Origin: Patiria miniata
Taxonomy: Eukaryota; Echinodermata; Asteroidea; Valvatida; Asterinidae
Assembly (NCBI RefSeq): GCF_015706575.1
Contig: NW_024037059.1
Coordinates: forward strand, 41,019,058 to 41,083,057
DNA: 64,000 nucleotides
Reading direction: 5' to 3'
Shown here: positions 32,361 to 43,834 of the stretch, one piece after another
Position numbering within the stretch: the first letter of the stretch is position 1
Layout: each line of letters starts with the position of its first letter
Made by a program: the position numbers and the translations under genes
Notes under the pieces: generated by a model
The model's input: the letters and a program-made list of their open reading frames with translations, nothing else
What the model was told of the DNA's origin: nothing
Database searches by the model: none

Positions 32361-34525
32361 ATGACGGATATCATTGGGTTTGGATATGCAGCCTTTGTTG
32401 CTTTGGGAGGCGTTATCGGCTTTGTTAAGGCTGGTAAGTAATTCAGTATTCAGTAATGTCAATGTTGGTGTCAACTTGGTGGTGCCTTTCCTTGGGAAAG
32501 TCGGTACAAACTACAAGTACAATGCAGCTAGCTTTGCCTACTTGATTTTGTAAACATGAAATGAATGGGATTGGAAGGGCGGGGCAAGGGTCGATGGTAT
32601 GGTTTGTGATCATGTGTCAGCACTTTCTATATTGGATCATTCTCAGGTAATGGTGAAGTTCAGGACCTCCCCTGGCCCTTTTTACTTGTTCTGTTCAAAA
32701 ATGACTTTGGCAAATGACAGTCACTGACAGTCAAATTTTCCAAAGACAAATGTCAAAATGACGGTAATCCTTACTTTTAGGACACCTCTATTTTGTACGA
32801 GTTCTGTTCAAAACTGACTTTTGCAGATGACTGTCCAGTACCAAAGTGACTTTTGCAGGCTAAAGAAGTCTTTTTTCTTCAGACAAACTCATGTTAGTTA
32901 TAATTTTGAAAGCACTTTCGAAGAAAATGTGACTTTCCTACCTTTTTTTGCAGTTCGCCATCTTGCTTTTTAAATTTATTTTCTGTTTGTCATCGTCGTC
33001 TTTAACCCCTCATAAATCAAAACCCTGCCCTCTTTCTACAAAATCAAACCTGCTGATATTCAAGAGGTGTCATTGCCAAATGTTCAAATGTGTCAATAAA
33101 TATCAGAATGTCACTTTTGAGTGTCATAATCAGCTGTTTTGGTGAGTCTTTTAACCTTATATAGGAAAGGGGTCCTAAAAGTAAGGATTACCAAAATGAC
33201 ATTTGCAGCCACATCACTCAGCAGTCTATTAAGTATTTTATCATCTAGGTTTTTGTATGGAAAGAGTTCCATACCTGGACATAACTTGACACCTTTTGCA
33301 CAAACCCTATGAGTACTGGTCTGAAAATTTGTGTTTTCTCACTTTTCTCAGTAAAAAAAAGTGCCAACCTGACTCCCCTAACATAATTTTTTTTCCTGCT
33401 GGTAACTGATCTGGTGAATCCCAAAACATTAAAACTAAAAGTGTCTTTTCGTTCTACATGGAACAGGGTCCTAAACTTCATGATTCACCCATTCTCATAG
33501 TAGAGAGCTTGCACAGAGCCCTCATTGTAGATGGATTAAATTAATATTTAAATTCAGTGACAATTTTGTCTACTCTCACCGATGGTGTTTCATGTCCCAT
33601 CCAGGTAGCACCATATCGTTGCTGATGGGCCTCACCATGGGTGGAATGGCAGCTTACGGTGCCTCCTTGACATCCAGAAATGCTAACAACTGCCTTGTAC
33701 TCTTTGGTAAGTTGTTTATAGACAGCTTCAAGTCGGTCGGGTATATAATTGATTGCCTCTCTGAAAAAGTCACTGGAAGTCTGAGGCACTTCCCCTCTCA
33801 TAAGCCTTTTTGCATTTTTGTCTATTATGGCCATATTAAATTAAATTAAATTATTTTTTTAATGTTTTTTCCCCAATATTTCACACTCATTGTCCCTGTC
33901 ATTTACATTCTCGTATTGTCTATGTTTATACAGAGTCCCTTTTTGTTGTTATTATTTACCTTGTTAATTGTGCTATCGTTTTTGTTGTTCAGGGGACTCG
34001 CACTCAACAAGCTTGCTTGTTGTGGGTCCCCTGCATCTCTTGGTATTAATACTAGTATATTATTTCTATCTTATTGTTTTAACATACCTAATTTATTTTA
34101 AAGAATTATATTTATATTTTTGCATTGTACCATGAGGTGGAATAAAGTAAAGTAAGCACTTTCATTGAATCGCGCTAAAAATCGATGCTTCAATTTTCTA
34201 TTTCTTATTGCGTCAATTTTTTTAATTTCATATATATGAGTTCTTATGATTATAACTGATAATTGTATTTTCAGGTGCCTCAGCCATTCTACTGGTTGTC
34301 ATGGGGATGCGTTTTATGAACAGTGGAAAATTTATGCCTGCTGGCTTGCTGTCTGCAATCAGGTATAAAACAAGAATATTCTCATTCTATATTCAGTACA
34401 GTATGTGAAAAACCTGCTCGTTGAAACGATATTTCTTTTAAGAAAAACCTGAATTTGTGTATATTTTTACATCTTTTGTTTTCAGTTTGTTCATGGTGTT
34501 GCGTTACGGCATCAGACTGCTGTAG
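32361..34525 (+). CDS. TMEM14-family membrane protein, 100 aa, four exons
   Basis: Exons 32361-32433, 33605-33706, 34275-34362 and 34486-34525, all with GT-AG borders (phases 1, 1, 2), ending in TAG. The protein is almost entirely hydrophobic helices. It carries the family signatures GFGYAAFVALGGVIGFVKAG near the N-terminus and MGMRFMNSGKFMPAGLLSAI in the third segment, with three or four membrane spans. In vertebrates TMEM14C is a mitochondrial inner-membrane protein needed for porphyrin transport in haem synthesis, and TMEM14A is reported as anti-apoptotic. Length and motifs do not let me choose between A, B and C, so no symbol is given. Confidence 0.92.
33836..34160 (+). mobile_element. 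probable 3' end of a non-LTR retrotransposon (fragment)
   Basis: Within TMEM14 intron 2. After an ATTAAATTAAATTAAATT repeat comes T-rich sequence, then the hairpin-like CTCAACAAGCTTGCTTGTTG, TGGGTCCCCTGCATCTCTTG and AATAAAGTAAAGTAAG. That layout is familiar from the 3' tails of invertebrate LINEs. No reverse-transcriptase frame is present, so this is a 5'-truncated tail at best. Confidence 0.4.
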
Positions 34526-36081
34526 CCTCCATTGGCAGCTAGTCTTCACCTCAAGAACCACCTTGGCACTAGTCTCCATCTCAAGGAGCACCTTGTTCTG
34601 TTTGATGGCATCCAAGAACTGTGATTCAGAACTCACATTCATGTAGAATGGACATTTTTTGTACTGACATTTGCAATTAATTGAAGAATTACTGAAATTA
34701 AATTTCATAAATTGCTTTCTTTGCTTTGTCATAAGGCATATATTTACACAGCTGCTAGTATGTTTCAAGTTTTAACAAAGTTAATACTTTTTAATGTGTT
34801 TCTCACGTCATTTGTTGGGGTTTCTATCTACAGATGATAACAGGAATCATAAGTGGCTCTTGCTAGATGGTTAATTTGAGGGACGATCACTGCCTACATG
34901 TATGGTGTTGTAGACAGTAGTAGAACAAGAGGGGGGAGGGGCAACCCCCGTTCAGCCACTGACTAATGTTATAATCCTAGTAAACTGGAGCCAGAATAAT
35001 AAATGGAATGCAAAAGTTACTAACTTTATTCTTAAATTGCCGCATCATAAAATTCAAAATTTTTCGGAGGGAAAGCCCCTGGACCCCATAGCCTTTGACA
35101 CGCCTTCAAGTTCAACCCCCCCCCCCTTCCAGTTCCTGAAAGTTTGCTTCGACCCTGGTAGATAAACTTCAAATCCAATATCACACTAATAACTAGGGAA
35201 AATGTGAACACGTAACAATGTATTGAAGATTTTAGAAGTACTGTTGTAGTACTTTTGATAAAAGTTTCGTTCAAGCCAGACTGAAATCGTGGTTTCCTTA
35301 CTCTTACATTGAGAGATTAAGTTTTAATTCAATGACTGGTCATTATCTGAAGATGTAAATATTCAAGGGTCAACCATTCAAATCAGCTTGCTTAAAATTA
35401 AAAAAATATAATTAAAACTTTGTATTTGAAGAAAAGCGGTCTGTACCTTGTCTTCTGTTTTGTTTGTTTTTAAATCTTGGCAATGTTTATGCTATACGTT
35501 TTTTTCATAGGTCAGTGACTACACTTGCACAAAAGAAAAGATAATAACTTTTGTGAGCCAGTTCCAAACTTTTCTCTATTCACATTTTGTTTTTAACAAA
35601 GTAAAATCTTATAAAGCAGTGAACAAATATTACAATAGGTATAAAGAACAAATTTAATATGCCAATCTAAGGACATAATCCAACCTTTTTTTTAATACAA
35701 GTGTAGAACTGATTTTGAAAAGGAATGATAAATTTGATATTCCTTCAGAATAAAGGACCTAGATATATGTTTACATGTAATGGAACGGCTTATGTCGTAG
35801 CATTTTCCACTTCATTTCTCTTGGATTTCAAAGATGTCTACACAATAAGACAGTTAGGTATTTCACTGTGCATGTGTGTGCACAATGACATTAGTCACGG
35901 GTCATGCGGGATAATCGAACGTTTCAAAAGCGCATGAACCTGGGCGCACAACGCTTGCGTGTAATTACCAGCATCACAGGCGTGCGCGTAACATCGCGTC
36001 AGGGATGTTATCCCGAACGACCTCGGGTCATTGTGAAATACTGGCTTATTGAGAGCTGTAGCCTAATCGTATGAGTTTGAT
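34526..36081. other. convergent spacer, TMEM14 3'UTR to NSMCE1 3' end
   Basis: No exon is seen. It includes a repeat-like stretch with a C-run (35040-35160) and AT-rich sequence. The two genes are transcribed toward each other across it. Confidence 0.4.
34998..35003 (+). promoter_or_regulatory. candidate TMEM14 polyadenylation signal
   Basis: AATAAA about 470 bases after the TMEM14 stop. It is the first canonical signal downstream on the coding strand that I noticed. Confidence 0.5.
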
Positions 36082-39000
36082 TCACAGTCGATCTTTCCTC
36101 TTCCGTCCTGTCGTCGCCGAATTTGCTGTATCCTTATTACTTGCGCTGTTGGTGGCTACACAAACAAATAAAGTAAAAAAGAAATTCATAGTCGTCAAAT
36201 TCAAAAAGGTATGTTCTGTTTTACAAAAATCAAATTTTTGCTAGGGCAGTAATGAAGATTGAAAAAAAATAATTCTAGAGCCAGATGTACTTTCAGTTTG
36301 GAGGGGAGTTTTTGGACATGTCCCCTTTCAATATTTCACACATTTTCTCCCCCTCCCCAAAGAAAACATCAGATGGACCCTTCCTGCCTGTCAATCAAAT
36401 AGTGCAAAGCAAATTGACCAATTAGATCACAACTTTTTGTCATGTGACCACAATGGTTTTACCAACCGTTCATAAAAACTGGGAGAAATGTAAATGTAGA
36501 TTTGTGGGTGGGGCTTATGGCCAAATCTGAAATAGATTTGCATACCTCTGTCATCTGAGGGAATCTCAAATTCCCAAACGTCCTTGCATCCAGGACATCG
36601 ACAGTCGTCTTTCCCCCGGAAGAGACGAGCAGCGCAGAAAATATGCAGTTTGAGCCCACACGGGCACCACTGACCCTGAAAATGATTACATTTGAAATGT
36701 TTATGTTGACAAACAGTGTTTTTCAATGAAATATTCTTTGGGAGGTAAGGTTGGAAGATGGCAGTTGTTCGTGGGTATGGTGTGGGAGATCGGGGGTGGG
36801 TGATGGGGGGGGGGGGTTGTGGGGTTGTGGGGGTGGGAGATGGGGTGTGATGGGAAGGGGTGACGGGGGGTGATGGGGGGGGTTGTGGGGGGGGGGTTGT
36901 GGGGGGGGTTGTGGGGGGGGGTTGTGGGGGGGGGGGGTTGTGGGGGGGGGGGTTGTGGGGGGGGGTTGTGGGGGGGGGTTGTGGGGGGGGTTGTGGGGGG
37001 GGGGTTGTGGGGGGGGGGGTTGTGGGGGGGGGTTGTGGGGGGGGGTTGTGGGGGGGGGTTGTGGGGGGGTGATGGGGGGTGTGGGGGTGGGTGATGGGGG
37101 GGTTGTGGGGGTGGGAGATGGGGGGGGGGGGGGTTTGGTGGGTGTTGGGGTGGGATCCGTGGGTTGTTGTGGTTGTGGGAGATGGGGTTGTTGGGGAGGT
37201 TGGTGGTGGGAGGGGGTGGCAGTTTGGGTCCGCTTTGTTAAGGATGTGGGTTCAGTTGTGAGTACAGACTATCTGCCAATAACTCCTCACCAAAAGAGAC
37301 CTTTAATATTCAGTAGCAATATTTGAGGCATTTTTGTCTTTTCAATAGTCCCTTTGCACAGAGCGCCCTCACTGGGGACAGGTCTTTTTTTCTCTGTGAT
37401 AAGCATGTGTAGACATTTTGTGCTTTCATTATCACTGAATTTGAAAAACAAAACCCATCTTCAAAAAATGATCCGGGGCCAATTCGCCCTTTTCACACTT
37501 TTGCCATGGGCATGCAGAGCCTCGATCTGGCAACTTTACACAATAAACATAGGCAGTTCAGTGATTCCTGTGTCTGGGTTCAGATCACTGAACCGGCTAT
37601 TTTTTATTGTGTAAAGTTGCCAGATGGAGGCTGTGCATGCCCAGGGGCGGAGTGTGAAAAGAGCGAATTCAGTAACTACGAATGCACGAGAGGTCGTCTT
37701 GTGCCTATCCCTCCGGCACAAAAGCTGTACCTCAATGATGGCCGCAATGCAATGGGTCTATATCAATCGATCTTCAGTAAGCATTACCTTGATAGCTATT
37801 TCCTTGCACAGGTGGCAATGTCTGATGTCTTCCTCATAGACATCAGTCAGGTAGTGTTCCAGTTCCATTATCGCTCTAGGGGCTAACGATATCTCACCCT
37901 GACTCTAAAAAAACGAAGACAGTAAAGTGGAAATTAAACAAAAAATGGATCAGTGATCACTGGATATTTAAAACAAAACCAGGTGATTAACCAGGTTAGA
38001 AGATTCCGTTGCCAATATCAAGTGAAAAAATAAAGTTTAGATTTCAAAAATCGGGACAACAACCTTTCATGAAATTTAGCATCCACTGCTGTATGGCTCT
38101 GTTACGGAGGAAAATCAGTAGTTGAGACAAATTTATTGGGCAAGGTTAACAAGGTTATCTTCACTCAAACACACAAAGTTGACCAGAGGTGGACTAGTCT
38201 AGTGGGCTGTTCGGGACCAGCCTAGTGAGGCTGGTTGAATCACTGGTTACCGACAGCCACATGTATCATAATGCAAAGCGGAGAGCCAGGACCACGAATT
38301 CTCAGGATGATGTTCTGACCATCACCTGAGGAGAGACAAGTGCAAGATGCTAAGAGCTCCGTGCACAAGTACCCCTACAACGGCCAGAAAAGGACAGTTG
38401 GGGGAGACCTAGACTGGTTCCTGGTCCATCCACTACGTATCTCGATTGATCCGAAGTTATTGGGAGCCGGGACTAGTCTGGGAGACCATGGCAAGTTAAA
38501 TTTGAACGAATTGTCGCGCCCACGACACTCACGCACGAAGACGCTATGGCAATAGCTTTGTGCACATTCAGGATAAAAAACTTGTGGGTACTTCGCGCGC
38601 GCGAACCATAGATATTCTTCTGATATCTATGGCGCGAGCCAGTACAGTACGCACATGCGGTGTCCCGTCCAAGGGACTCTCAAAACTGGTAAAAACGCGC
38701 CCTCTTTTGTTGGCGCACCGAGCCCATTATTGGTCCAGTGTATATAATGCCACATCGTCCACTGGAGCTCCTCGACTGTACTTGCTTTATGATGACAATT
38801 TGAAGTTTACCTCTGTCAGCCAGTTCTCTTTGATAAGTCTGCTCAGGATGTTCTGTGCGTCTTGCTTTGACATCTTCTCTTTGAGGTGACTGGCCAGGTT
38901 CAGGACATCGGTGGAGGACACACAGCCGGACTCCGCCTCAACAATCAGATCCAACTGAAAAAAAAAACCCAAGAAATGTTCACTTTTTTAACCCTTACCC

Positions 39001-40688
39001 TACTTGACCCTCCAACGCATGCCAATTGTGCCTCAAGAAAATCTCCTATGTTTTTTGCATGGCCCTCCAATATCTGCCATGTCATTTCAAGGGTAACTGG
39101 ACAGGCACTCCAATACATGCCACAGAGAACAATGAGAGTCCTCTGATAACAAAGTGAGTGCCCCCAGCTGGTCAGTATCAGGCACCCTCCAGGGCCTCCA
39201 ACTCCTGCCAATTGGAGCCTTCACTGCTACATCATAGTATCCTCCAATAAACTGCAGCTGGAGGGCATTGGCATAACCAACTGACATGCAGTAAACTACC
39301 CTCAGAGAGTAAGGGTTAATGCAACTCTGCATGTCAATTGTTGGAAAATTTTTAAATCCCATGTGTGGATGTACATTTATCTATGGATGAAATGGCACAA
39401 TTGGGGGTGGGGGTGGGTGTGTTCAGATTAACTTATTGGCAGCTACTTAACTGTCAAGATTCTTTGTCTTTAATAGATGCACTGTTTTTGAGCTCGTATT
39501 AGCTGGCATGTTATAAAATACTGCAGCTTGAACAAATTTGTCAATTCAATTTTAAATGGTAATGCTTGACAAAATGATTGCACTCACAATTTTTTTGAAG
39601 AGCTCCAGATCGTTCTTCTGATAATCGGAGGACAGTCTCCCGAGTTGAGACTCATTCGTCATGACGAGAGCAAACATGAGCTTGCCGGTCTCTTCATCTT
39701 TCTTGGATCTGATCTCCATGCCAACACTGCTGATGTTCTCATTGATCTTCTCCAGGAAATTCCGGAGGCATTCCATGGTGTTTTCAAAGTTCACTGTCGT
39801 ACAAAAGTTGATAAATGTTGACATTTATTTTTCTGTGTAACCGATTTTTAAATAAGACTCAAGGGTGTGCATGGTGGACATAATCGATGAATGGGAGGTT
39901 TGCGGTAACACCATGTGCATGATATCTCTTCAGTGATTTGTTATTGATACACTGATTACTTACAATTGCTCCTAGACCAAATGTTCAGTTTACGGCAATA
40001 TTACATTAAGTTTCATTTTAATATAGCATACGTTTATGTGAAGATATACAGTTAAATCATTGTAAGATTTAACATTGTTTAGTCAGTGAAAACCTAGAAC
40101 TGTTTTTATGAAACAATGATTTAAGAAGTATGTGTTGAAGTGAACAGTCAGTCAAATTCTTTTAAAGTCTAATTAGAGAATCTCGGTGTTTTTGGCTTAA
40201 ATGATTGAACGTTACATTTAACAATGACAGACATTTACAGCCACAGGATGTGAGGGCAACAGTCTGATAAAATGTGTGACTATCACAAGACCAGGAGAGA
40301 TTCCCATATCTGGTCATTACTGATTTTTCCCTTCAGTAACCTGTTACTTTTATTAGACATCAGAAAGTGATAATATGTCCTAAAAAGTCCAATTCAGCGG
40401 GGAAAACATTGAAGTACTATTTACTGAGAAAACACTTAGAAATTTTCAGACCAGTCTCATACAGTTTGTGCAGAAGGTGATAAGTGATGGCCAGATATGG
40501 GAATCTTTCCAATGACCCTGTGAAAAAAATCTATGTCTTAAGTTATACAAATGTATTCTTTAATAACATATCATACCATTGAACGTCTGGCAAGCTTTCT
40601 TATGAAGTTCCTTGACCTCAGAGGTGGACATGACACCGCGGGAGAGGAAGGACTGGAGGGCCAGTCTATGTGCGTCAGTGGTTGCCAT
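36082..40688 (-). CDS. NSMCE1: NSMCE1 orthologue, SMC5/6 complex RING-like subunit, 258 aa
   Basis: NSE1 is the RING-like subunit of the SMC5/6 DNA-repair complex and works with NSE3/MAGE as a ubiquitin ligase module. Six exons: 40688-40577, 39793-39588, 38954-38811, 37898-37788, 36675-36546, 36155-36082. Phases are consistent, totalling 259 codons with TGA (human 266 aa). The N-terminal winged-helix parts match (HRLALQSFLSRGV, LRNFLEKINENISSVGMEI, SGCVSSTDVLNLASHLKEK, LSRLIKENWLTE). The zinc-binding end has CHLC, then WCPCGLKLHIFCAARLF, then CRCPGC, followed by a short basic tail (GRKRKDRL). Introns hold two MITEs and a G-rich array. The last exon was chosen by its acceptor (TTTGTGTAG) and frame. 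Confidence 0.93.
36795..37200 (+). repeat. G-rich tandem array (GGTTGTGGGGGGG)n in NSMCE1 intron
   Basis: Roughly 30 degenerate units of TTGTGG plus a G-run, strongly strand-asymmetric. It lies in the intron between exons 37898-37788 and 36675-36546. The template strand of NSMCE1 is the G-rich one, so the nascent RNA is C-rich while the template can form G-quadruplexes. The poly-Gly/Trp open frames across it are artefacts. Confidence 0.92.
37481..37669. mobile_element. 189-bp MITE with ~85-bp imperfect inverted arms
   Basis: The left end AATTCGCCCTTTTCACAC runs through TCTGGCAACTTTACACAATA; the right arm is the inverse (TATTGTGTAAAGTTGCCAGA ... GTGTGAAAAGAGCGAATT). The arms nearly meet, so the element folds into one long hairpin. 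It lies in the NSMCE1 intron before exon 37898-37788 is reached from the right. Non-coding. Confidence 0.85.
38350..38740. repeat. dispersed repeat, copy 2 (GCCCTCTTTTGTTGGC family)
   Basis: Shares GCTCCGTGCACAAGTACCCC, GGACAGTTGGGGGAGACCTA, TCCCGTCCAAGGGACTC and CGCCCTCTTTTGTTGGCGCA with the copy at 3730-4040, in the same order. Upstream, 38240-38295 also matches 853-915. It lies in the NSMCE1 intron between exons 38954-38811 and 37898-37788, ending about 70 bases from exon 38811. Confidence 0.7.
38988..39319. mobile_element. TTAACCCTTAC-ended element with iterated CCTCCAA...TGCCA motif
   Basis: 11-bp inverted ends (TTAACCCTTAC / GTAAGGGTTAA). Inside, CCTCCAACGCATGCCAATTG, CCTCCAATATCTGCCATG, ACTCCAATACATGCCA and CCTCCAACTCCTGCCAATTG repeat with drift. 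It sits 33 bases upstream of the acceptor of NSMCE1 exon 38954-38811, so it lies close to the branch-point zone. Confidence 0.65.
40294..40510. mobile_element. 217-bp MITE with ~27-bp inverted ends
   Basis: GGAGAGATTCCCATATCTGG at the left and the inverse CCAGATATGGGAATCTTTCC at the right. A solo end (GGAAAGATTCCCATATCTGG) recurs at 42776, next to another repeat. It lies in NSMCE1 intron 1. Non-coding. Confidence 0.75.
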
Positions 40689-42201
40689 TCTAGATGAGGC
40701 TGATGAAAGCGGTTTGGTGCATCTGGAGCTGTGTTGAGGAATATACTTAATTATCTGCGCTTGGTCAGTCAAACTCTAAGCTAAATTGCCCCGTTATAGC
40801 TACATCATTAGCATTGGTTGAAGACCAAGTTCAACAGAAAAAGAAAAGAATAAAAGAACGGAATACAGACGTAAGGCTGGGTGCGCACGCATTCTCTGTT
40901 TCCCCCCTCCTGCCCCCCCCCCCCCCAGAGGGAGTGGGGGGGGGGGGGGCAGAGAGGGCACTTTAAGGTTAAAAAGTGCTGACATCATTGCCCCCCAAAA
41001 AACCACTAAAACCGTTATAAATTCAATGCGCTGTGAAAATGGGTATTATAATTTGCATTTGTCATAATGGTCAGTTTTGGAAATTGAAGAGCGCCTCCAT
41101 TTGGAAGGCCTACCCCCCCCCCCCCCCCCCCGCCGCTTTTTTATTTTACGGAGGCAAAGTGTTCCAAGAAAAAAAAATATATGTCTACATTTCGACGCGG
41201 ATGTGGATCAGCGGTTGCCCCCCTGACATCAAATGCTGGATACCGGCCCGCCTATGTCATGTATGTGATCCCTACGAGTAGTAGTACGAGTTAATTTGCA
41301 TGGTTTGGAAATTGGAAAACATTTGCCTTAACAGGCATATCAAATGCCAATAAGGCGACGGAAGTTAGCACTGTACATACACTTGCAAAAGATATGTGAC
41401 TGGTTGACTGCAATGCTTGTTAAGCCTTTTTTTCGGGATAAAAATAATAACATTGCTTACCAAACAGAGCAAGCGTGTTTTTCGTTCGCAGTTCGCGGGA
41501 GATGACAGGCGAAAAACGTCCTGACTCATCAAGGGCGCGAGACATGCAATTCACACTTCAAGACCATGGGTATCAGTCTATTTGCTTTTCTTACTGATCT
41601 AAATATAGATTTAGAATAGTTCATTATTTTCAGGAGGGGGTATGATCACCAAAAAAACTTTGAACGGGGAGAAAAGTCACTAAAGCCAGTTTGCAGTGGC
41701 AGTTCCGATTGAATTATTTTGATTATTTGTCTCAGTCAATGTTATTGCCCTTCTTAGACTTTATACTTTCACTTGTCAAAAATACTTGAGCTCTTTTGGG
41801 CTTGTTTTTTAATTTTCACAATTTACATTTCTTGCTGGTACCCATCGTGGCCATGCATTTCAATCGGGTTGAGGTATTTGTTACCATTGAAAACTTCTAA
41901 ACATCTTTTTGCCTGACATCTTAATTCGGCGAACACACAGCAATTTCGTGATTTGGCTGTATGCTTGGGATGGAGAAAGGGACTGTTTTTTGGGGTTTTT
42001 ATTCAGGTGAGTCACGATATGTTTGTCATTTCTGGTTCATTTATGATTAAGCTCATAGTGAGTCATACTGGTTTCTCCCGTTTGTGCAGAAAATGGAAGA
42101 ATATGACGAGGCATGCTCAGACCATGGAGAAATAAAACACATGCTCAGACATGTCACTTGTCAGATGCATTGGCAAAAAATGAAAATACCTCACTAGCTT
42201 G

Positions 42202-42288
42202 AGTAACTCCAGCTTAACAAGCTCATCAGAAATTCACATGTTTTCCAGCTTAACATGAGCTTGTTAAGCATGCTAAGCTGGAGTTACT
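42202..42288. mobile_element. 87-bp inverted-repeat element
   Basis: AGTAACTCCAGCTTAACAAG at the left and an inverse right end (CTAAGCTGGAGTTACT), with AAGCTCAT/ATGAGCTT inside. The motif AGCTTAACA/TGTTAAGCT appears in both orientations. Non-coding. Confidence 0.7.
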
Positions 42289-42353
42289 AAAGCTTACTTG
42301 TAGAACTATGAGGCTAAAGCTAACTCAGCCCTATATTTTATCATTGGGTTGTT

Positions 42354-42740
42354 GGGGCCGTATCATAAAGTCCGATGCCTCATAATAGGTCCGACGCCTC
42401 ATAAGTCCAGACCTAGGCCTATGATGTATGTTAATGAGGTGTTGAACTAATATGAGGTATAAATTCCGCCGCATTAGGTCCGACGCCTCATAACTCCGAT
42501 GCCTCATGTAAAGTCCAACATACAAATTACAATGGACAAACGCTCGGACTTATGAGGGGTCGGAGCTATGAGCATGAGGCGTCTGACTTATGGCATATGC
42601 AGCGTGAGCTATGAGGCAGAATAAATAAATTGTATGCCTCATAAGTCCGACGCCTCATTAGTCCGACGCCTCATTAGTCCGAAATTTTGGACTTATGAGG
42701 CGTCGGACCTATGACTGCGTCGGACTAATGAGCGGACCCC
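42354..42740. mobile_element. foldback element with iterated TCCGACGCCTCATAAG motif
   Basis: The motif TCCGACGCCTCATAAGTCC (variants TCCGATGCCTCATAA, TCCGACGCCTCATTAG) occurs at least six times forward and four times inverted (GGACTTATGAGGCGTCGGAC). The ends GGGGCCGTATCATAAAGTCC and its approximate inverse (AGCGGACCCC) bracket it. No coding capacity. The architecture parallels 12692-14290 and 15019-16170. Confidence 0.75.
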
Positions 42741-42837
42741 GATTCATCATATACTAGGGCTGGAAGGAATCGTCAAGGAAAGATTCCCATATCTGGCCAT
42801 CACAAGCTTTGGAACATTCGGGAAGTCGTGCGAACTT

Positions 42838-42945
42838 TGCGCGCGTACGCGCATGCTGGGTTTTATTATATGTCTATGGTCCATAGAGCTCTCAAAAGTT
42901 GTAAAAACGTGCCCTCTTTTGTTGGCTGATGGAGCCCATAGTCAG
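42838..42945. repeat. dispersed repeat, copy 3 (partial)
   Basis: CGCGCGTACGCGCATGC, TATGGTCCATAGAGCTCTCA, then AAAAACGTGCCCTCTTTTGT and GGAGCCCATAGTCAG match the right part of the copies at 3730-4040 and 38350-38740. Confidence 0.65.
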
Positions 42946-43648
42946 AAGCCACAAAGCCATGTGCCATGTAGCCAGGGATCAAGCCCAAAGTCACGATGCT
43001 ACATGTAGCAAAATAACTACAACACGATGCTACATGTAGCAAGATGTAGCAAAATAATTTTCTATTAAAAGTCCACAGTGCAACTTCATCTTGGACTAAA
43101 GTACACCTTTGTGACTTGCCCAAACTCCCCAGCTATGACGAGTGGGTTTTGTGCACGCTCTGTTAGCCGCTCTGTCAACAGATACCCTGCTGATAGTGAC
43201 ATGCATGCCATTGGATTTTTTCCAAAGTCACTGTTAGTTGGGACTCGCGGGAGCTCGGGTCAGGAAGTCGAAGCTCATGCCTATTCCTGGTGGAGACTCA
43301 TCAATATGATACCATGATCATTCATTTTCCTTCACCCAAAAACTCCTGTTTGTCAGAATTGTCTTTTTCAGCAGATTTTCCATTTTTTCAAAAGTATTTC
43401 ATGTTGCTTCTGTTCTCTTCCTATCAAGATGGTAGCTCTTCGATGTATCTGTTTGAATTTTTGTTTTTAACCAAAGCTGTCAATTCGTAAGTGGGTCCAA
43501 AATACCTAACTGTTGCTGTGCCCAATATTTTCATTTCTTACGAATGATTGATTTTAATACTTTTTGCTTTCATTTCAGATGGGGTTGACCAACTTGAAAG
43601 AATGAAACGCTGTTGGCAGAAAGGTAAACATTATACAGTTTTTGAATT

Positions 43649-43805
43649 TAACCCATTAGCATGTGCACTGCATTTTGTTACATTGTATTAATTCCCTCCT
43701 GTAAAACTTCCCACGAAAACCTAGAAGGGCCTGGGTGGTATGGAGCGGTATACAGCGAGTAACAGTCAGGGTGGTCTTGGGCCGAACAGGGACGAATGGG
43801 TTAAA
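43649..43805. repeat. short element with TTTAACCCATT inverted ends
   Basis: TTTAACCCATT at 43649 and AATGGGTTAAA at 43805 are exact inverses about 157 bases apart. It abuts the element at 43835. The function is unknown and the assignment is tentative. Confidence 0.5.
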
Positions 43806-43834
43806 TAATCAACAGTGTATGAATGAACAATTAA

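Noticed and set aside
36860..37326. Poly-Gly/Val/Cys open frames up to 147 codons
   Set aside because: Direct products of the TTGTGG(G)n array; all three frames are open at once.
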